64,000 nucleotides of DNA from Leptolyngbya sp. SIOISBB. GTDB lineage: Bacteria; Cyanobacteriota; Cyanobacteriia; Phormidesmidales; Phormidesmidaceae. Under the pieces are notes generated by a model that ran no database searches, was not told where the DNA came from, and saw only the letters and a list, made by a program, of their open reading frames with translations. The DNA is taken from positions 62,001 through 126,000 of the forward strand of contig JAAHII010000001.1 of assembly GCA_010671905.1 (NCBI GenBank), read 5' to 3'. The number at the start of each line of letters is the position of its first letter. The stretch's first letter is position 1. Positions 18,265-26,646 of this stretch are shown here, piece after piece. A program made the position numbers and the translations under genes.

Positions 18265-18837
18265 ATGGTTCAGAGTGCGAGAAAAACACTAACCCTAGAC
18301 GAATTTTTGCAGCGCTCTGAAACCGAACCCGCGACTGAGTTCATTGATGGGGAGCTGATTCAAAAACCGATGCCCCAGGGAAAGCACAGCAAATTGCAAG
18401 GTCGGTTGACTGCTGCCATCAACGCCGTTGCCGAAAGTCAATCCCGAGCGTTAGCCCTGCCAGAATTACGCTGTACCTTTGGCGATCGCTCCATCATTCC
18501 TGACATTGCTGTCTTTACCTGGAATCGGCTGCCCCTCGATGCGGATGGCGAAGTCGCGAATACGTTTACGGCGGCTCCAGATTGGGCGATTGAGATTTTG
18601 TCGCCCGAGCAAAATCAAACCAAAGTCACGTCAAACATTCTGCACTGCCTCAAATTTGGTTGCCAAATGGGCTGGCTCATTGACCCCGCCATGAAGGCAG
18701 TTTTCGTCTATCCGGCACAACAGCAGCCAGAAATTTTTCAGCTAGCCCAGCAGCAACTCCCTACCCCAGAGTTTGTCGGAGACTGGCAATTGTCAGTTAA
18801 TGAACTTTTTGCTTGGCTGCGACCTGGTTCTCCGTGA
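18265..18837 (+). CDS. Uma2-family (DUF820) restriction-endonuclease-fold protein
   Basis: A 190-residue protein of the PD-(D/E)XK superfamily. It has the N-terminal LTLDEFLQRSETEPATEFID, with GELIQKPMPQGKHSKLQGRL around the conserved His. The core shows IIPDIAVFTW and DWAIEILSPEQN (Asp and Glu of the nuclease site), then a Lys-containing strand and GWLIDPAMKAVFVY. Uma2 genes are multiplied in cyanobacteria, often next to mobile DNA; their in vivo function is not established. It lies 93 bases after the NACHT gene on the same strand. Confidence 0.9.
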   Translation: MVQSARKTLTLDEFLQRSETEPATEFIDGELIQKPMPQGKHSKLQGRLTAAINAVAESQSRALALPELRCTFGDRSIIPDIAVFTWNRLPLDADGEVANTFTAAPDWAIEILSPEQNQTKVTSNILHCLKFGCQMGWLIDPAMKAVFVYPAQQQPEIFQLAQQQLPTPEFVGDWQLSVNELFAWLRPGSP

Positions 18838-18944
18838 GTCCTGCAGTCTAACAACGCCCTAAAACGAATTAATACTTTTCCATCGTTGAGTTGCTAGTAT
18901 CCGTCGAGCGTGTTCCAAAAGAGGGGCCGTAACGATGCTTGAGG

Positions 18945-19145
18945 CAGGGAAAGGGCCACCGCATCACTGACTTATCTTTCGAAGAGTGGCTGCGGTTCAT
19001 CTTTTGTTGGCCAGAGCATCCGCATGGGGCGATCGGTGGCGATCGCTTTACCGATGTAACGCTGGCAGAATTCGACAGGGTTTTCACCCCGAACTAGAGA
19101 AGGTACTGCTGGTAGAAATTGCCTATAAAAGCTTCAAGATACAGA
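18945..19145 (+). pseudogene. Mosaic remnant: 5' end of the 41416-type gene joined to NACHT gene pieces
   Basis: Bases 18948-19040 closely match the 5' end of the gene at 41416 (CATCACTGACTTATCTTTCG, then the TTTTGTTGGCCAGAGCATC segment), but the start codon region is broken. From 19042 the sequence switches to a copy of the NACHT gene. The TTTACCGATGTAACGCTGGC segment corresponds to 16738-16767. It jumps directly to the region equivalent to 17045-17105 (GAGAAGGTACTGCTGGTAGA and following). There are stops and frame changes throughout, so it is not coding. Confidence 0.75.
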
Positions 19146-19278
19146 TCAGAGTGTCTGGGCACGTGGGGACGCTGTGGTGCGCCTGTGTATTTTTCATTAG
19201 GAAGCCGAGGATAAACGGCTGGAGCAACTAGAGCTATTCAAGGAGTAGTGCCCCTTTGAGCGGTTCTCATATGCTAAA

Positions 19279-19310
19279 GCCTTCGGCAAAGCCGGAGGCT
19301 ACTTTTACTC
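19279..19310 (+). terminator. Intrinsic terminator-like hairpin
   Basis: The stem GCCTTCGGC / GCCGGAGGC (one G-U wobble) with an AAA loop is followed by TACTTTTACTC. It lies after the broken gene mosaic, pointing rightwards, and is probably a leftover of a lost gene's 3' end. Confidence 0.6.
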
Positions 19311-19406
19311 TAATACCTCGGAGGAATTCTCAAGCATCCTCTTAGAGTCATCTACAGTCAGTGTCAAGCAATGCGCTAACGAGATATTTGACCAGCGTGG
19401 ACTTTT

Positions 19407-20165
19407 TTAGGACCCCATGATAGCGTTTGCCACTTGCTTAACTTCCTGAGTGTAAGAGCTGTCTGGAAATTCCAAAACAAAGATTGCTTTACTCCCTAGA
19501 TCAATCATGTCTTCGGATAAAGGGAACACCCCCAAAACGGGAACCTGGAACTTTTGGGAAATTTGCTCCTCCACTTCCGCAGGATTATATTTCGAAAGCA
19601 GTTTGTTAATAACTAAGGAAATTTTGGCCGTATTGAGCTTGCGGGCAACTTGTAGCGTCACTGCTGTACCTTGAAAATCTTGCCGATCAGGGCGCAGAAT
19701 GACAATCAATTCATTCGAAATGGCGATCGACAGGAGTGTTTCCTCGTTCATCCCAGGGTGGGTGTCAATCAGTAGGTAATCGAGGCCCAAGTTCTCACAG
19801 AGTTGTTGTAGACCATGGGTCAACAGCGAAACGTTATAGCCCTCTTTGACAATGCGAGCAATCTCGCCCATTTTGATACTCGAAGGAACTAGATAAATCT
19901 TGCCGTCAGCTTGATGCATGGCTGGTGGCGTAACATCGTAGGCAGCCTCTTCGAGATTACATCGCCCCCATAGGTAATCGTTTAGGGAATATTTGACAGT
20001 CCCCTCATCCATGCCAAATAAAACGTGGATACCTGGGGACTGAATGTCAGTATCAATAATTCCTACTCGCTTGCCCTGGTTAGCCATAACAGCCGCTAAA
20101 TTAGCAGCCATGTTTGACTTACCAGTACCTCCTCGAAATGAATGTATAGAGATGATCTTCGGCAT
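19407..20165 (-). CDS. MinD/ParA-family ATPase with Arg in the signature-lysine position
   Basis: A 252-residue SIMIBI ATPase. The deviant Walker A reads SFRGGTGKSN (residues 9-18): Lys16 is the normal P-loop lysine, but the upstream signature lysine of MinD/ParA (K in KGGxGK) is Arg11. Switch I IIDTDIQSPGIHVLFG and Walker B-like YLLIDTHPGMNEE follow, then the ILRPDRQDFQGTA segment. The C-terminus lacks the amphipathic membrane helix of true MinD. Paralogs with the FRGGTGKSN loop form a subfamily distinct from chromosome-partition ParA; their cargo is unknown to me. It is divergent from the small winged-helix-like gene at 20832. Confidence 0.85.
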   Translation of the reverse strand: MPKIISIHSFRGGTGKSNMAANLAAVMANQGKRVGIIDTDIQSPGIHVLFGMDEGTVKYSLNDYLWGRCNLEEAAYDVTPPAMHQADGKIYLVPSSIKMGEIARIVKEGYNVSLLTHGLQQLCENLGLDYLLIDTHPGMNEETLLSIAISNELIVILRPDRQDFQGTAVTLQVARKLNTAKISLVINKLLSKYNPAEVEEQISQKFQVPVLGVFPLSEDMIDLGSKAIFVLEFPDSSYTQEVKQVANAIMGS

Positions 20166-20564
20166 TGAGTTGATAACTTAGGGGGCAGGCAACAACCTAC
20201 ACTACTTTATCTTCAATCAATACTCCGGACAAAAATCTATTTTTTCATCGCCTGCAATCCAGAGCCTTCGTTGCTAGAACTACTTAAACCAATGTCGGCC
20301 TGAAAGCTAACTTTGATTTAAATGGGCAGTTACTGAGATGATTGCTTCGTCAGCCTTATAGCTCCGTGAGCAAAACTGTCCGGACTGTTGTTCACTGTTT
20401 CAGTATGTAACAGTTATGGCACACCAAAGGTTGAATACGACATTTCTACATGATGATTCCAATTCGCATTGCAGTCATAGTAGAGAAAAATGAGGTTCAC
20501 TCTAGTAGTAGATACCAGACTGGTATTTATCGTAATCATCGGCAAGTGCTTTGGAGTCAGCTAA
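20166..20564. other. Divergent intergenic region upstream of the MinD-like gene
   Basis: About 400 AT-rich bases with no recognised gene. It presumably contains the promoter of the MinD-like ATPase. Confidence 0.4.
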
Positions 20565-20729
20565 ATGATATTACCGGACTTACAAGCTGCTTTCACCTCA
20601 GTTATCACAGTAGATAAACCTGTCGCGATCGCTCCTCATCTGGCCTATCAACTTCAAGGTAGGGACCTTATCAAGATAGTGGGAAATCTTTATTTTCGGC
20701 CTCCCGAGATCGGGGGATTGGAAAAATAG
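20565..20729 (+). CDS. Candidate 54-residue protein
   Basis: An ATG with GGAG eight bases upstream opens a frame beginning MILPDLQAAFTSVITVDKPV and ending in FRPPEIGGLEK. Composition is protein-like, and it lies co-directionally 102 bases ahead of the winged-helix-like gene. No family recognised; it could also be the tail of a decayed gene. It carries one GCGATCGC octamer within the frame. Confidence 0.4.
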   Translation: MILPDLQAAFTSVITVDKPVAIAPHLAYQLQGRDLIKIVGNLYFRPPEIGGLEK

Positions 20730-20831
20730 CGATATGATTAAGTAGCAAAAAAGTAAGAAACTTGCAGTAAGGGTGATTTTGGCAATAGTGAATCATTAAC
20801 TAAAAGCTTGACTAGATTCTGAGCCAGACGG

Positions 20832-21188
20832 TTGTCCAACATTTATCCTGTTTATGGTCAGGACTTTATGGATCCACGTACTCGTCGAGCCCACAACGAT
20901 CAACACACCACAATCACTGATATTCTAGACTTGCCTAAAGATAAACAGCGGCTTCTGAGGTGGATGCAAGGACGATCAGCCCACTCTTTCAGTGCCATTG
21001 TTGGTTTCCTAAAGCAGTCAGAAGAGCAGGTGCGGCAATTACTGGACGAGTTACAAGAGCAAGGCTTTGTGAAATCAATCACCGCTGAGGGTGAACCACA
21101 GTATCAGACCCACATGACATCCATGCGCCGCCAACGCCATCAACAAGACACCAGCAGCATTTTTGACGTCCTGATTGACGATGATTAG
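20832..21188 (+). CDS. Small winged-helix-like protein of unknown function
   Basis: A 118-residue protein with a central segment like a winged-helix DNA-binding domain. Helices DKQRLLRWMQGR, SFSAIVGFLKQ and SEEQVRQLLDELQEQGFVK are followed by a wing-like EGEPQYQTH. Basic MRRQRHQQD and acidic DVLIDDD tails end it. The longest frame starts at TTG (20832); an ATG at 20869 (MDPRTRRAHND) is an alternative. It sits divergently to a MinD-like ATPase and ahead of a CHASE2 gene on the opposite strand, so a regulatory role for the locus is possible but unproven. Confidence 0.65.
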   Translation: MSNIYPVYGQDFMDPRTRRAHNDQHTTITDILDLPKDKQRLLRWMQGRSAHSFSAIVGFLKQSEEQVRQLLDELQEQGFVKSITAEGEPQYQTHMTSMRRQRHQQDTSSIFDVLIDDD

Positions 21189-21349
21189 ATGCGGCTATTC
21201 AGTTTGTTGTTGAGTAGCTGTTCTCTAAATGAGATTACTGTAATCAATCAGATTGGTGCCGGGGTCGATGCTGCGACCTAGAAAAGTGGTTCAATTGAGG
21301 AGCCTGCTAGCCGTGAATAATCCACAAAGGGCGCCGGAAAGCTTGCAAA

Positions 21350-21589
21350 TTATTGCGCCAATAACTCGTTTTTGATATCGGTTAGTTGTTGCTCTAACTG
21401 ATTAAGATAGTCTTCGGTTAATGTACTGCTGTCGGCATAGTCACAATAAGTGTCGTCGAGTAAGAAGGGCGTATGGGCAGTAGCGGGAGTTAGTGGATTG
21501 GACGCTGGAGAAGGTTTAGCGGAGTCTTGTAGCGTTATTGCCTGAGTGCGTTGCTTAAGCATTTGGGCTTCTTGGGCGATCGCCCTCAA
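21350..21589 (-). CDS. Small acidic protein, or displaced C-terminus of the CHASE2 protein
   Basis: A 79-residue frame from a TTG at 21589 (RAIAQEAQMLKQRTQAITLQ), ending in an acidic heptad-like helix (DYLNQLEQQLTDIKNELLAQ). The frame stays open a further ~100 bases upstream, into the 3' end of the CHASE2 gene, with protein-like sequence (FASEGELVNPNRAHETIGKD) but no start codon. So it may be the true C-terminal tail of the CHASE2 protein, separated by a one-base frameshift near 21700, rather than its own gene. No homolog is recognised. Confidence 0.45.
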   Translation of the reverse strand: MRAIAQEAQMLKQRTQAITLQDSAKPSPASNPLTPATAHTPFLLDDTYCDYADSSTLTEDYLNQLEQQLTDIKNELLAQ

Positions 21590-21684
21590 GTATTGCCCCT
21601 CATAATCATCTGCATCGTTTGCTTCTGCGGGGCTGACGGGTGTCTTGTCTTTCCCTATCGTTTCATGGGCTCTATTCGGGTTGA

Positions 21685-23422
21685 CTAATTCTCCTTCGGA
21701 GGCAAAAAGACTCTGGTTCGTTGAAGGGAGGGAGGATTCGTGGCTGAAAATTGAGCTTTTGTATCTTGCTCCGGTATCTCCTGTGAAAGCCTTTCCCAGT
21801 AATTCTGCTCATGCGATTGCCCGGCTGGGGACGGATCGTTGGGCAACTGAGTAACAGTATCTGCAGCTGTATTGATTAAGCTATCTAGCCCCTTAGCACG
21901 TTTATCGCTACCTAGGGTATGGTCTTGCCAAGCTTGCACTGCCTGTTCATTGGGCCAATCTTTTCGACTCGATTGATCTAATTCTGAGGTGCTCCGAAGC
22001 TTGCGAGCAGTTTCTTGTAGCCCTTGAAAATAGTCACTTTCAGTAATTTCAGCAACCTGTTCTTGAACCTTACCTTGATCAATATCAATTTCGAAACGGA
22101 GCAAGGTTTTGACTTTGCGATAGACCTGTTGGCCATAAGCACTATTGTTGAAGCGCTCTAGAGAAACAATCCCCACGGCAGTCCCCAGAAAGGTCATCAC
22201 AGCGGGAATCAGCGGCAGCCATCCACCTTGGAGAAATGCGACAAAACAAAGGGCATAGACTGCGACGCAGCCAAGCAAAATCATGCCCGCAAAAATTGCT
22301 GGATGCCGCAAATACCAAGCCAAGATGCCGCCAAATATTGACCACATCCAAATCCAGAAGATTTCTGTTGGGGCAGACCACGTCCAAATTAGCGGACGGC
22401 CATCTAGAACTGCACTCAGCAGTTGACTGGCGGACTGAGCATGGACAACGACCCCTGGCATTTTCTGCTGATCGTCTTTGCCAGAGCTGAAGGGCGTATA
22501 AAAATCATCTTTTGATTGAGGGGTGGTGTAGCCGAGCATCACGATGCGATCTCGAATCATCTCCGGATCTATGTTTCCGTTCAGCACCTCCATGAGACTG
22601 ACTTGCGGTACGGCATTGGTTTTAGAGCGGTAATACAACATGAGTTGATATCCACCGGCATCAACCCCTTGATACCCGCCAGCATTTCGATCAATTTGGG
22701 GAATCAGAGTACTGCCAAACATCAATTGTTGATCATCATTGAAACTTGGTTCAATTCCCTGTTCAGTAAGATAAGTTAGGGCCGCCTTAAAGGATAAAGA
22801 GAATAGCGTTGGTCCTGGTTCATTGCATAGATGAGGCCGGGGGAAACGGTGTATCAGGTTCGTAAATGCCAGCCATCAGGAGACTCCGGCGCAAAATACC
22901 CCCAGAATCGACCACTAGATCGGCAAATGTTACCTGTTCAGCAGCGGCCCACGGTGGTGGAGGTGTACCCGGATCGTTGGCAGCACTGGTTTTACAAATC
23001 ACCAGTACGTTGGAATTTTGTTGCACTTGGGTTTGCAGTTCTGATGTTCCCGGTTCGTAGGGAAAGTCGCGAAAAATATCGAGAGCAATAACCTGAGGTT
23101 GATGTTGCGTCAGTTTCTCCAGAGCTTGGGCAATGGTGCGATCGCTCAAAGGCCATTCCTGCAAAGTTTGTAAATCGTTTTCGGTCACGCCAACGACTAA
23201 TAGGCGATCGTCTGCATCGTCTGCTGGTTGTTGCTGCAGCAGCCGGTCATACGCTGCCAGTTCAGCTGCTTCGATCAGCCCCAGATGACGCATGCCAATG
23301 ACCCCTCCCGTTACGAGCAGACTGGTGATGACCAGGGCCCGACCGAGCCTGCTTGCCGATGTTCCGACTGTTTCCAGCCAGGGAAGTTGCTCATTCAGTT
23401 TGTGGAGCCAGAGAAACGCCAT
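21685..23422 (-). CDS. CHASE2-domain membrane sensor, interrupted by a frameshift at a C5 run
   Basis: Two frames of one gene. The 5' part (to 22820) has a membrane helix (about 30-48) and the start of the CHASE2 sensor (AAYDRLLQQQPADDADDRLL, then VIALDIFRDFPYEPG). The 3' part (from 22725) continues it (DIDPEMIRDRIVMLGYTTPQ, then DFYTPFSS). After that come three closely spaced helices and a cytoplasmic tail of ~170 residues with no kinase or cyclase domain. Dropping one base from the G5 run at 22839-22843 joins the halves through CNEPGPTLFSLSFKAALTYL, exactly the segment expected in CHASE2. CHASE2 is an extracytoplasmic sensory domain. The tail may also be frameshifted (see 21350). Start taken at the ATG at 23422; a TTG lies at 23431. 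Confidence 0.85.
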
Positions 23423-23431
23423 TAACCTCAA

Positions 23432-23898
23432 AACTCAGATGTCGGTCAAATGCGGGTCAACCTCAAAGGCATCGCGAGGTCGTAGTAGATGTAGTTAAAA
23501 CACAATGAGCTGGATTTGCAAAAGCATGAAACGCTCCTAATTTAAGCTGTCGATCCTCCAAAAAGCCATCATTAAACTTCTGAACTTATCGCAACAAACC
23601 CCAATTACGTCTTTGCATAATGGAGAATGTTGAACGTCATCTTACTGTCTTGGCCGCTGAACTAGTGATTCTTCATCCATAGAACTGCTGGAATAGAACC
23701 TAACTGATCAAGGCAACAATTTCGTTAGATTGAGCTGGTGATAGAGACTTAACAGTGGATAGTAAGTTTAACGTCTAAAACGTCTACTCATCCGGGTAGA
23801 ACCAGTCTGTATGGCTAAACCAAACATAATTTGACGCACTCAACGCGACCTCTGTAAACCCAGCTTCTTGAAGCGTTCTTGAAAATTAGGAAATCCGT
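23432..23898. other. Divergent promoter region, CHASE2 / DUF928
   Basis: 467 bases separating divergent genes. AT-rich, with no repeat, RNA gene or convincing ORF. Promoters for both neighbours are expected here. Confidence 0.4.
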
Positions 23899-24696
23899 AT
23901 GTATCCCAATACCCCCATCCATCGTAGTAAATCGCGTCGCCCCATAGTTGGGGTTCTCGCATTCGCAGGTATCGTCAGCACGGCCTTTCTGCCAGCGAAT
24001 GCACAATTGAGAACGGACCTCAACTTCCAAGCTCCTGATATGGGTACCACTGGCAATCGTGAGGCCGGCGCCCAGCGCAACGACACTTGTGTTGATGCTT
24101 CACAGACCTCAGGCATGATGGCTTTGGTCCCGGATACTAATATTGGGTTGACCTCCGAAGCCAGCCCCGATTTATTTGCCTACATTCCACCCAACAAAGC
24201 CGAAAAAGCTGAATTGCGGATCTTTAACGAGGCCACAGGCGCACAAATTTACGCAAGTGAGTTTACGCTGCCAGAAAACAGTGCCAGTGCCGATTATCCT
24301 TACGGTGCCAGTGTCGTGAGACTGCCTCTAAGTGAAACCTCAGTGATGCTAAATGCTGGCGAACCCCATATCTGGGCAGTGTTTGTCGTGTGCGATACCG
24401 CTAACCGAGCACAAGACATGGTGGTCGATGTCACAGTTCAGCGGGCCGATGAGAGTTATGTCAACACGCTATCGGCTGATATTAAAGCCCAGCTCGACAC
24501 GATTGAAACGGCCTCTAGTGAAGACAAGGTTTTGACATATGGTTCAGCGGGGTTGTGGTATGACTTATTGTCGGAACTCTCTTCTGACCCTGCTACTTAT
24601 AGTGAGGTATGGGCCGACCTGTTAATAGATCAGGGGATGGCAGCGATCGCGGATGCCCCTGTTTTCACCACAACCTTTAGCTCCATTAAGCCATAA
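23899..24696 (+). CDS. DUF928-family secreted protein
   Basis: A 265-residue protein with a signal peptide (RSKSRRPIVGVLAFAGIVST, cleavage after ANA near residue 35). It has the DUF928 layout: a Cys-containing start (DTCVDASQTSGMMALVPDTN), the central strand-rich region with DLFAYIPPNKAEKAELRIFN, AEFTLPEN-like and VRLPLSETSVMLNAGEPHIW, and a helical C-terminus (GLWYDLLSELS). DUF928 has no known function; in my memory of cyanobacterial genomes it accompanies CHASE2, CHAT and two-partner-secretion genes, as here. AGGA lies seven bases before the ATG and a strong terminator follows the gene. Confidence 0.85.
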   Translation: MYPNTPIHRSKSRRPIVGVLAFAGIVSTAFLPANAQLRTDLNFQAPDMGTTGNREAGAQRNDTCVDASQTSGMMALVPDTNIGLTSEASPDLFAYIPPNKAEKAELRIFNEATGAQIYASEFTLPENSASADYPYGASVVRLPLSETSVMLNAGEPHIWAVFVVCDTANRAQDMVVDVTVQRADESYVNTLSADIKAQLDTIETASSEDKVLTYGSAGLWYDLLSELSSDPATYSEVWADLLIDQGMAAIADAPVFTTTFSSIKP

Positions 24697-24755
24697 CTTT
24701 AGCGGCTGCGATCGCGGCAGCTAAATCAGAGATGTCGACAAAACGCTGGATACAA

Positions 24756-24794
24756 TGCTGACCCTACTCAGTCGCAGGTAAGGTCAGCATTTTT
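24756..24794 (+). terminator. Rho-independent terminator of the DUF928 gene
   Basis: A perfect eight-base stem TGCTGACC / GGTCAGCA (plus further pairing inside) is followed by ATTTTTAG. It lies 60 bases downstream of the DUF928 stop codon and closes that transcription unit before the PEP-CTERM gene. Confidence 0.8.
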
Positions 24795-25342
24795 AGTGCC
24801 ACCGCCGCCTCGCGTTAAGGCAACCTGATCTCAAAGCCCAGAGCCATCACACCGGGTCAACAGAGATATGAAGCTAAAGCAAAGGGTGACATCTTGGCAT
24901 TCGTAGGGAGACTGCCAACTTTACATGATCCACATCAAATTCGGCGATATGCAAAGAGAGCACTAAATTTTACGGTCTAGGCTGTACTAACCCTGTGGTA
25001 ATCACTTAGCCTCTATTAGGTGGAAATGACCATATAGTCAAGGCTATGAATGAGTTCAGATTGAGCAATCTGCATGAATTTATTAGCACTCTTGTATGAC
25101 CGTATAGATACCGACATGCCTGCTTAGTGGTGAGATTCGTGAAGTTGACAGATGTGTGCCTAACAATACCCTTGCTGCGTGGTTGTGTGCATCGAATCGA
25201 GTGCCTTAGTTCCGATGTCAGTTTGAAAAGCAATAGTGCGGATGAAGATCAGAATTTGCAACGCGAGGAGCACTATTCCGAATCTCTAATTTCCTGCCAC
25301 ATGAATTGACAGCCCATGGTTGAAAATTATCCAAGGATTATT
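24795..25342. other. Intergenic stretch, no gene recognised
   Basis: About 550 AT-rich bases upstream of the PEP-CTERM gene; no RNA gene or repeat seen. The short frames on either strand lack ribosome-binding sites. Confidence 0.4.
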
Positions 25343-26368
25343 ATGAAAAGTGTTTCATTCTCTGCAATTGGTCTAGCAACTGTTGGCATCGTCGTTACGA
25401 CTCCATTGGCTGCCAATGCAGCTGAATTTTGGGGGGCAGGCCCAGTCAACTCGACCTCCTTTTTCTCTGATTTTATTGATACAACAACGTTGACGGGTGA
25501 CATTGATACGCTGACACTGACCTTTGAGGGGATTGAACTGGGTGCTGGCACAACGGTCTCGGGCTCACTGAGTCGGGGATCTTCTGAAAGTGAATACGAA
25601 TTTTCCTTCACCCCAGACGCGTCAGGTAAGGCTAGTTTTGTGGTTGATAATGAGGTCGCAGAAGGTCTTAGAAGGGATTTTTGGTATCTTGATCTGTCTT
25701 CAGACAGTGGAGAAGCAGTGCCAGCTGAAGAAGAAGGGGGCTCGTCGGGTTGGTTTGACTTCGATTGGTGGAGCGTAGATATCACTAAGGCAGGCGGCGG
25801 CGAGCAATGCGATACTTTCGAAGCTCTCACTGATGCCCATACCTTCATCATTGACCAAACCTGCTACGACCCTAATGATGTTCGCCAAGATGATGGACTG
25901 ATATTCACTCCAATTCTATCCAGCACCGGTGTCTTCAAAGATGCTCATGGAGTCGTCGGCACCTATCAAGATCCAGGTTCAGTGCCACGGGGAGTTCCTG
26001 TAGATAACCCAGTCAACACTGAAACTGAAACTCCTATCCTGTTTGAGGGCAGTAGAAGTCGGCGCGCTAGTGGCTACGTGAGAGGCAGCTCAACTGACTT
26101 TGATTACTCAATTGATTGTGATTTTCAGGATCCCACAGGCACTTCTATCTTGCCGCTGACCCCTGGTTGTCTAGATGATCAAGGTAACTTGCAAATCGAC
26201 GGCACTTTCGCCCTAGTAGATGACGATGGTGTCATCATTGGTGATCCAGAACACATTGTTTCCGCTACAGCTGACATTCCAATTCAGGATATCCCAGAGC
26301 CCTCTCTGCTTTTAGGCTTATTCGCAATGGTAGGGTTAGCAACTCGTAGGAGCGTGCGGCGTTCTTAG
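25343..26368 (+). CDS. PEP-CTERM sorting-domain exported protein
   Basis: About 341 residues. The N-terminal signal peptide is MKSVSFSAIGLATVGIVVTT, with cleavage at ANAA. A beta-rich acidic body follows, containing QCDTFEALTDAHTFIIDQTC and a second Cys pair. The C-terminus has the PEP-CTERM signal: the PEPS motif, a hydrophobic helix (LLLGLFAMVGLA) and basic end TRRSVRRS. Such proteins are processed by an exosortase and sent to the cell surface or extracellular matrix; no exosortase gene is in this window. I start at the ATG at 25343, which has AAGGA six bases upstream, rather than at the ATG at 25316. It stands between the DUF928 gene and the TPS operon, on the same strand. Confidence 0.85.
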   Translation: MKSVSFSAIGLATVGIVVTTPLAANAAEFWGAGPVNSTSFFSDFIDTTTLTGDIDTLTLTFEGIELGAGTTVSGSLSRGSSESEYEFSFTPDASGKASFVVDNEVAEGLRRDFWYLDLSSDSGEAVPAEEEGGSSGWFDFDWWSVDITKAGGGEQCDTFEALTDAHTFIIDQTCYDPNDVRQDDGLIFTPILSSTGVFKDAHGVVGTYQDPGSVPRGVPVDNPVNTETETPILFEGSRSRRASGYVRGSSTDFDYSIDCDFQDPTGTSILPLTPGCLDDQGNLQIDGTFALVDDDGVIIGDPEHIVSATADIPIQDIPEPSLLLGLFAMVGLATRRSVRRS

Positions 26369-26646
26369 AGGTCTTAGCCGAGTTCATCAGGATAGATCTA
26401 GGTATGAGCAGTTCCAAGCACTCATCGAACAGTGCGGTCAGGCCCTACCTGACTAAATCTATTCTGTTGATATAACGAATGATATAACGAAAAACTACAG
26501 ACCCCTAGCGAAGAATTGACTTTCATTGGTGAGTCACATATTCTCACTAGCACATCAGGGATCTAAGCTGGAAGCCGCTGAGCTTGAGATAGAGAGGTTT
26601 TGCGGTGAAAATTCGGTTTGTCTGTGGCTAGTCTAGGAGTTTGAGC

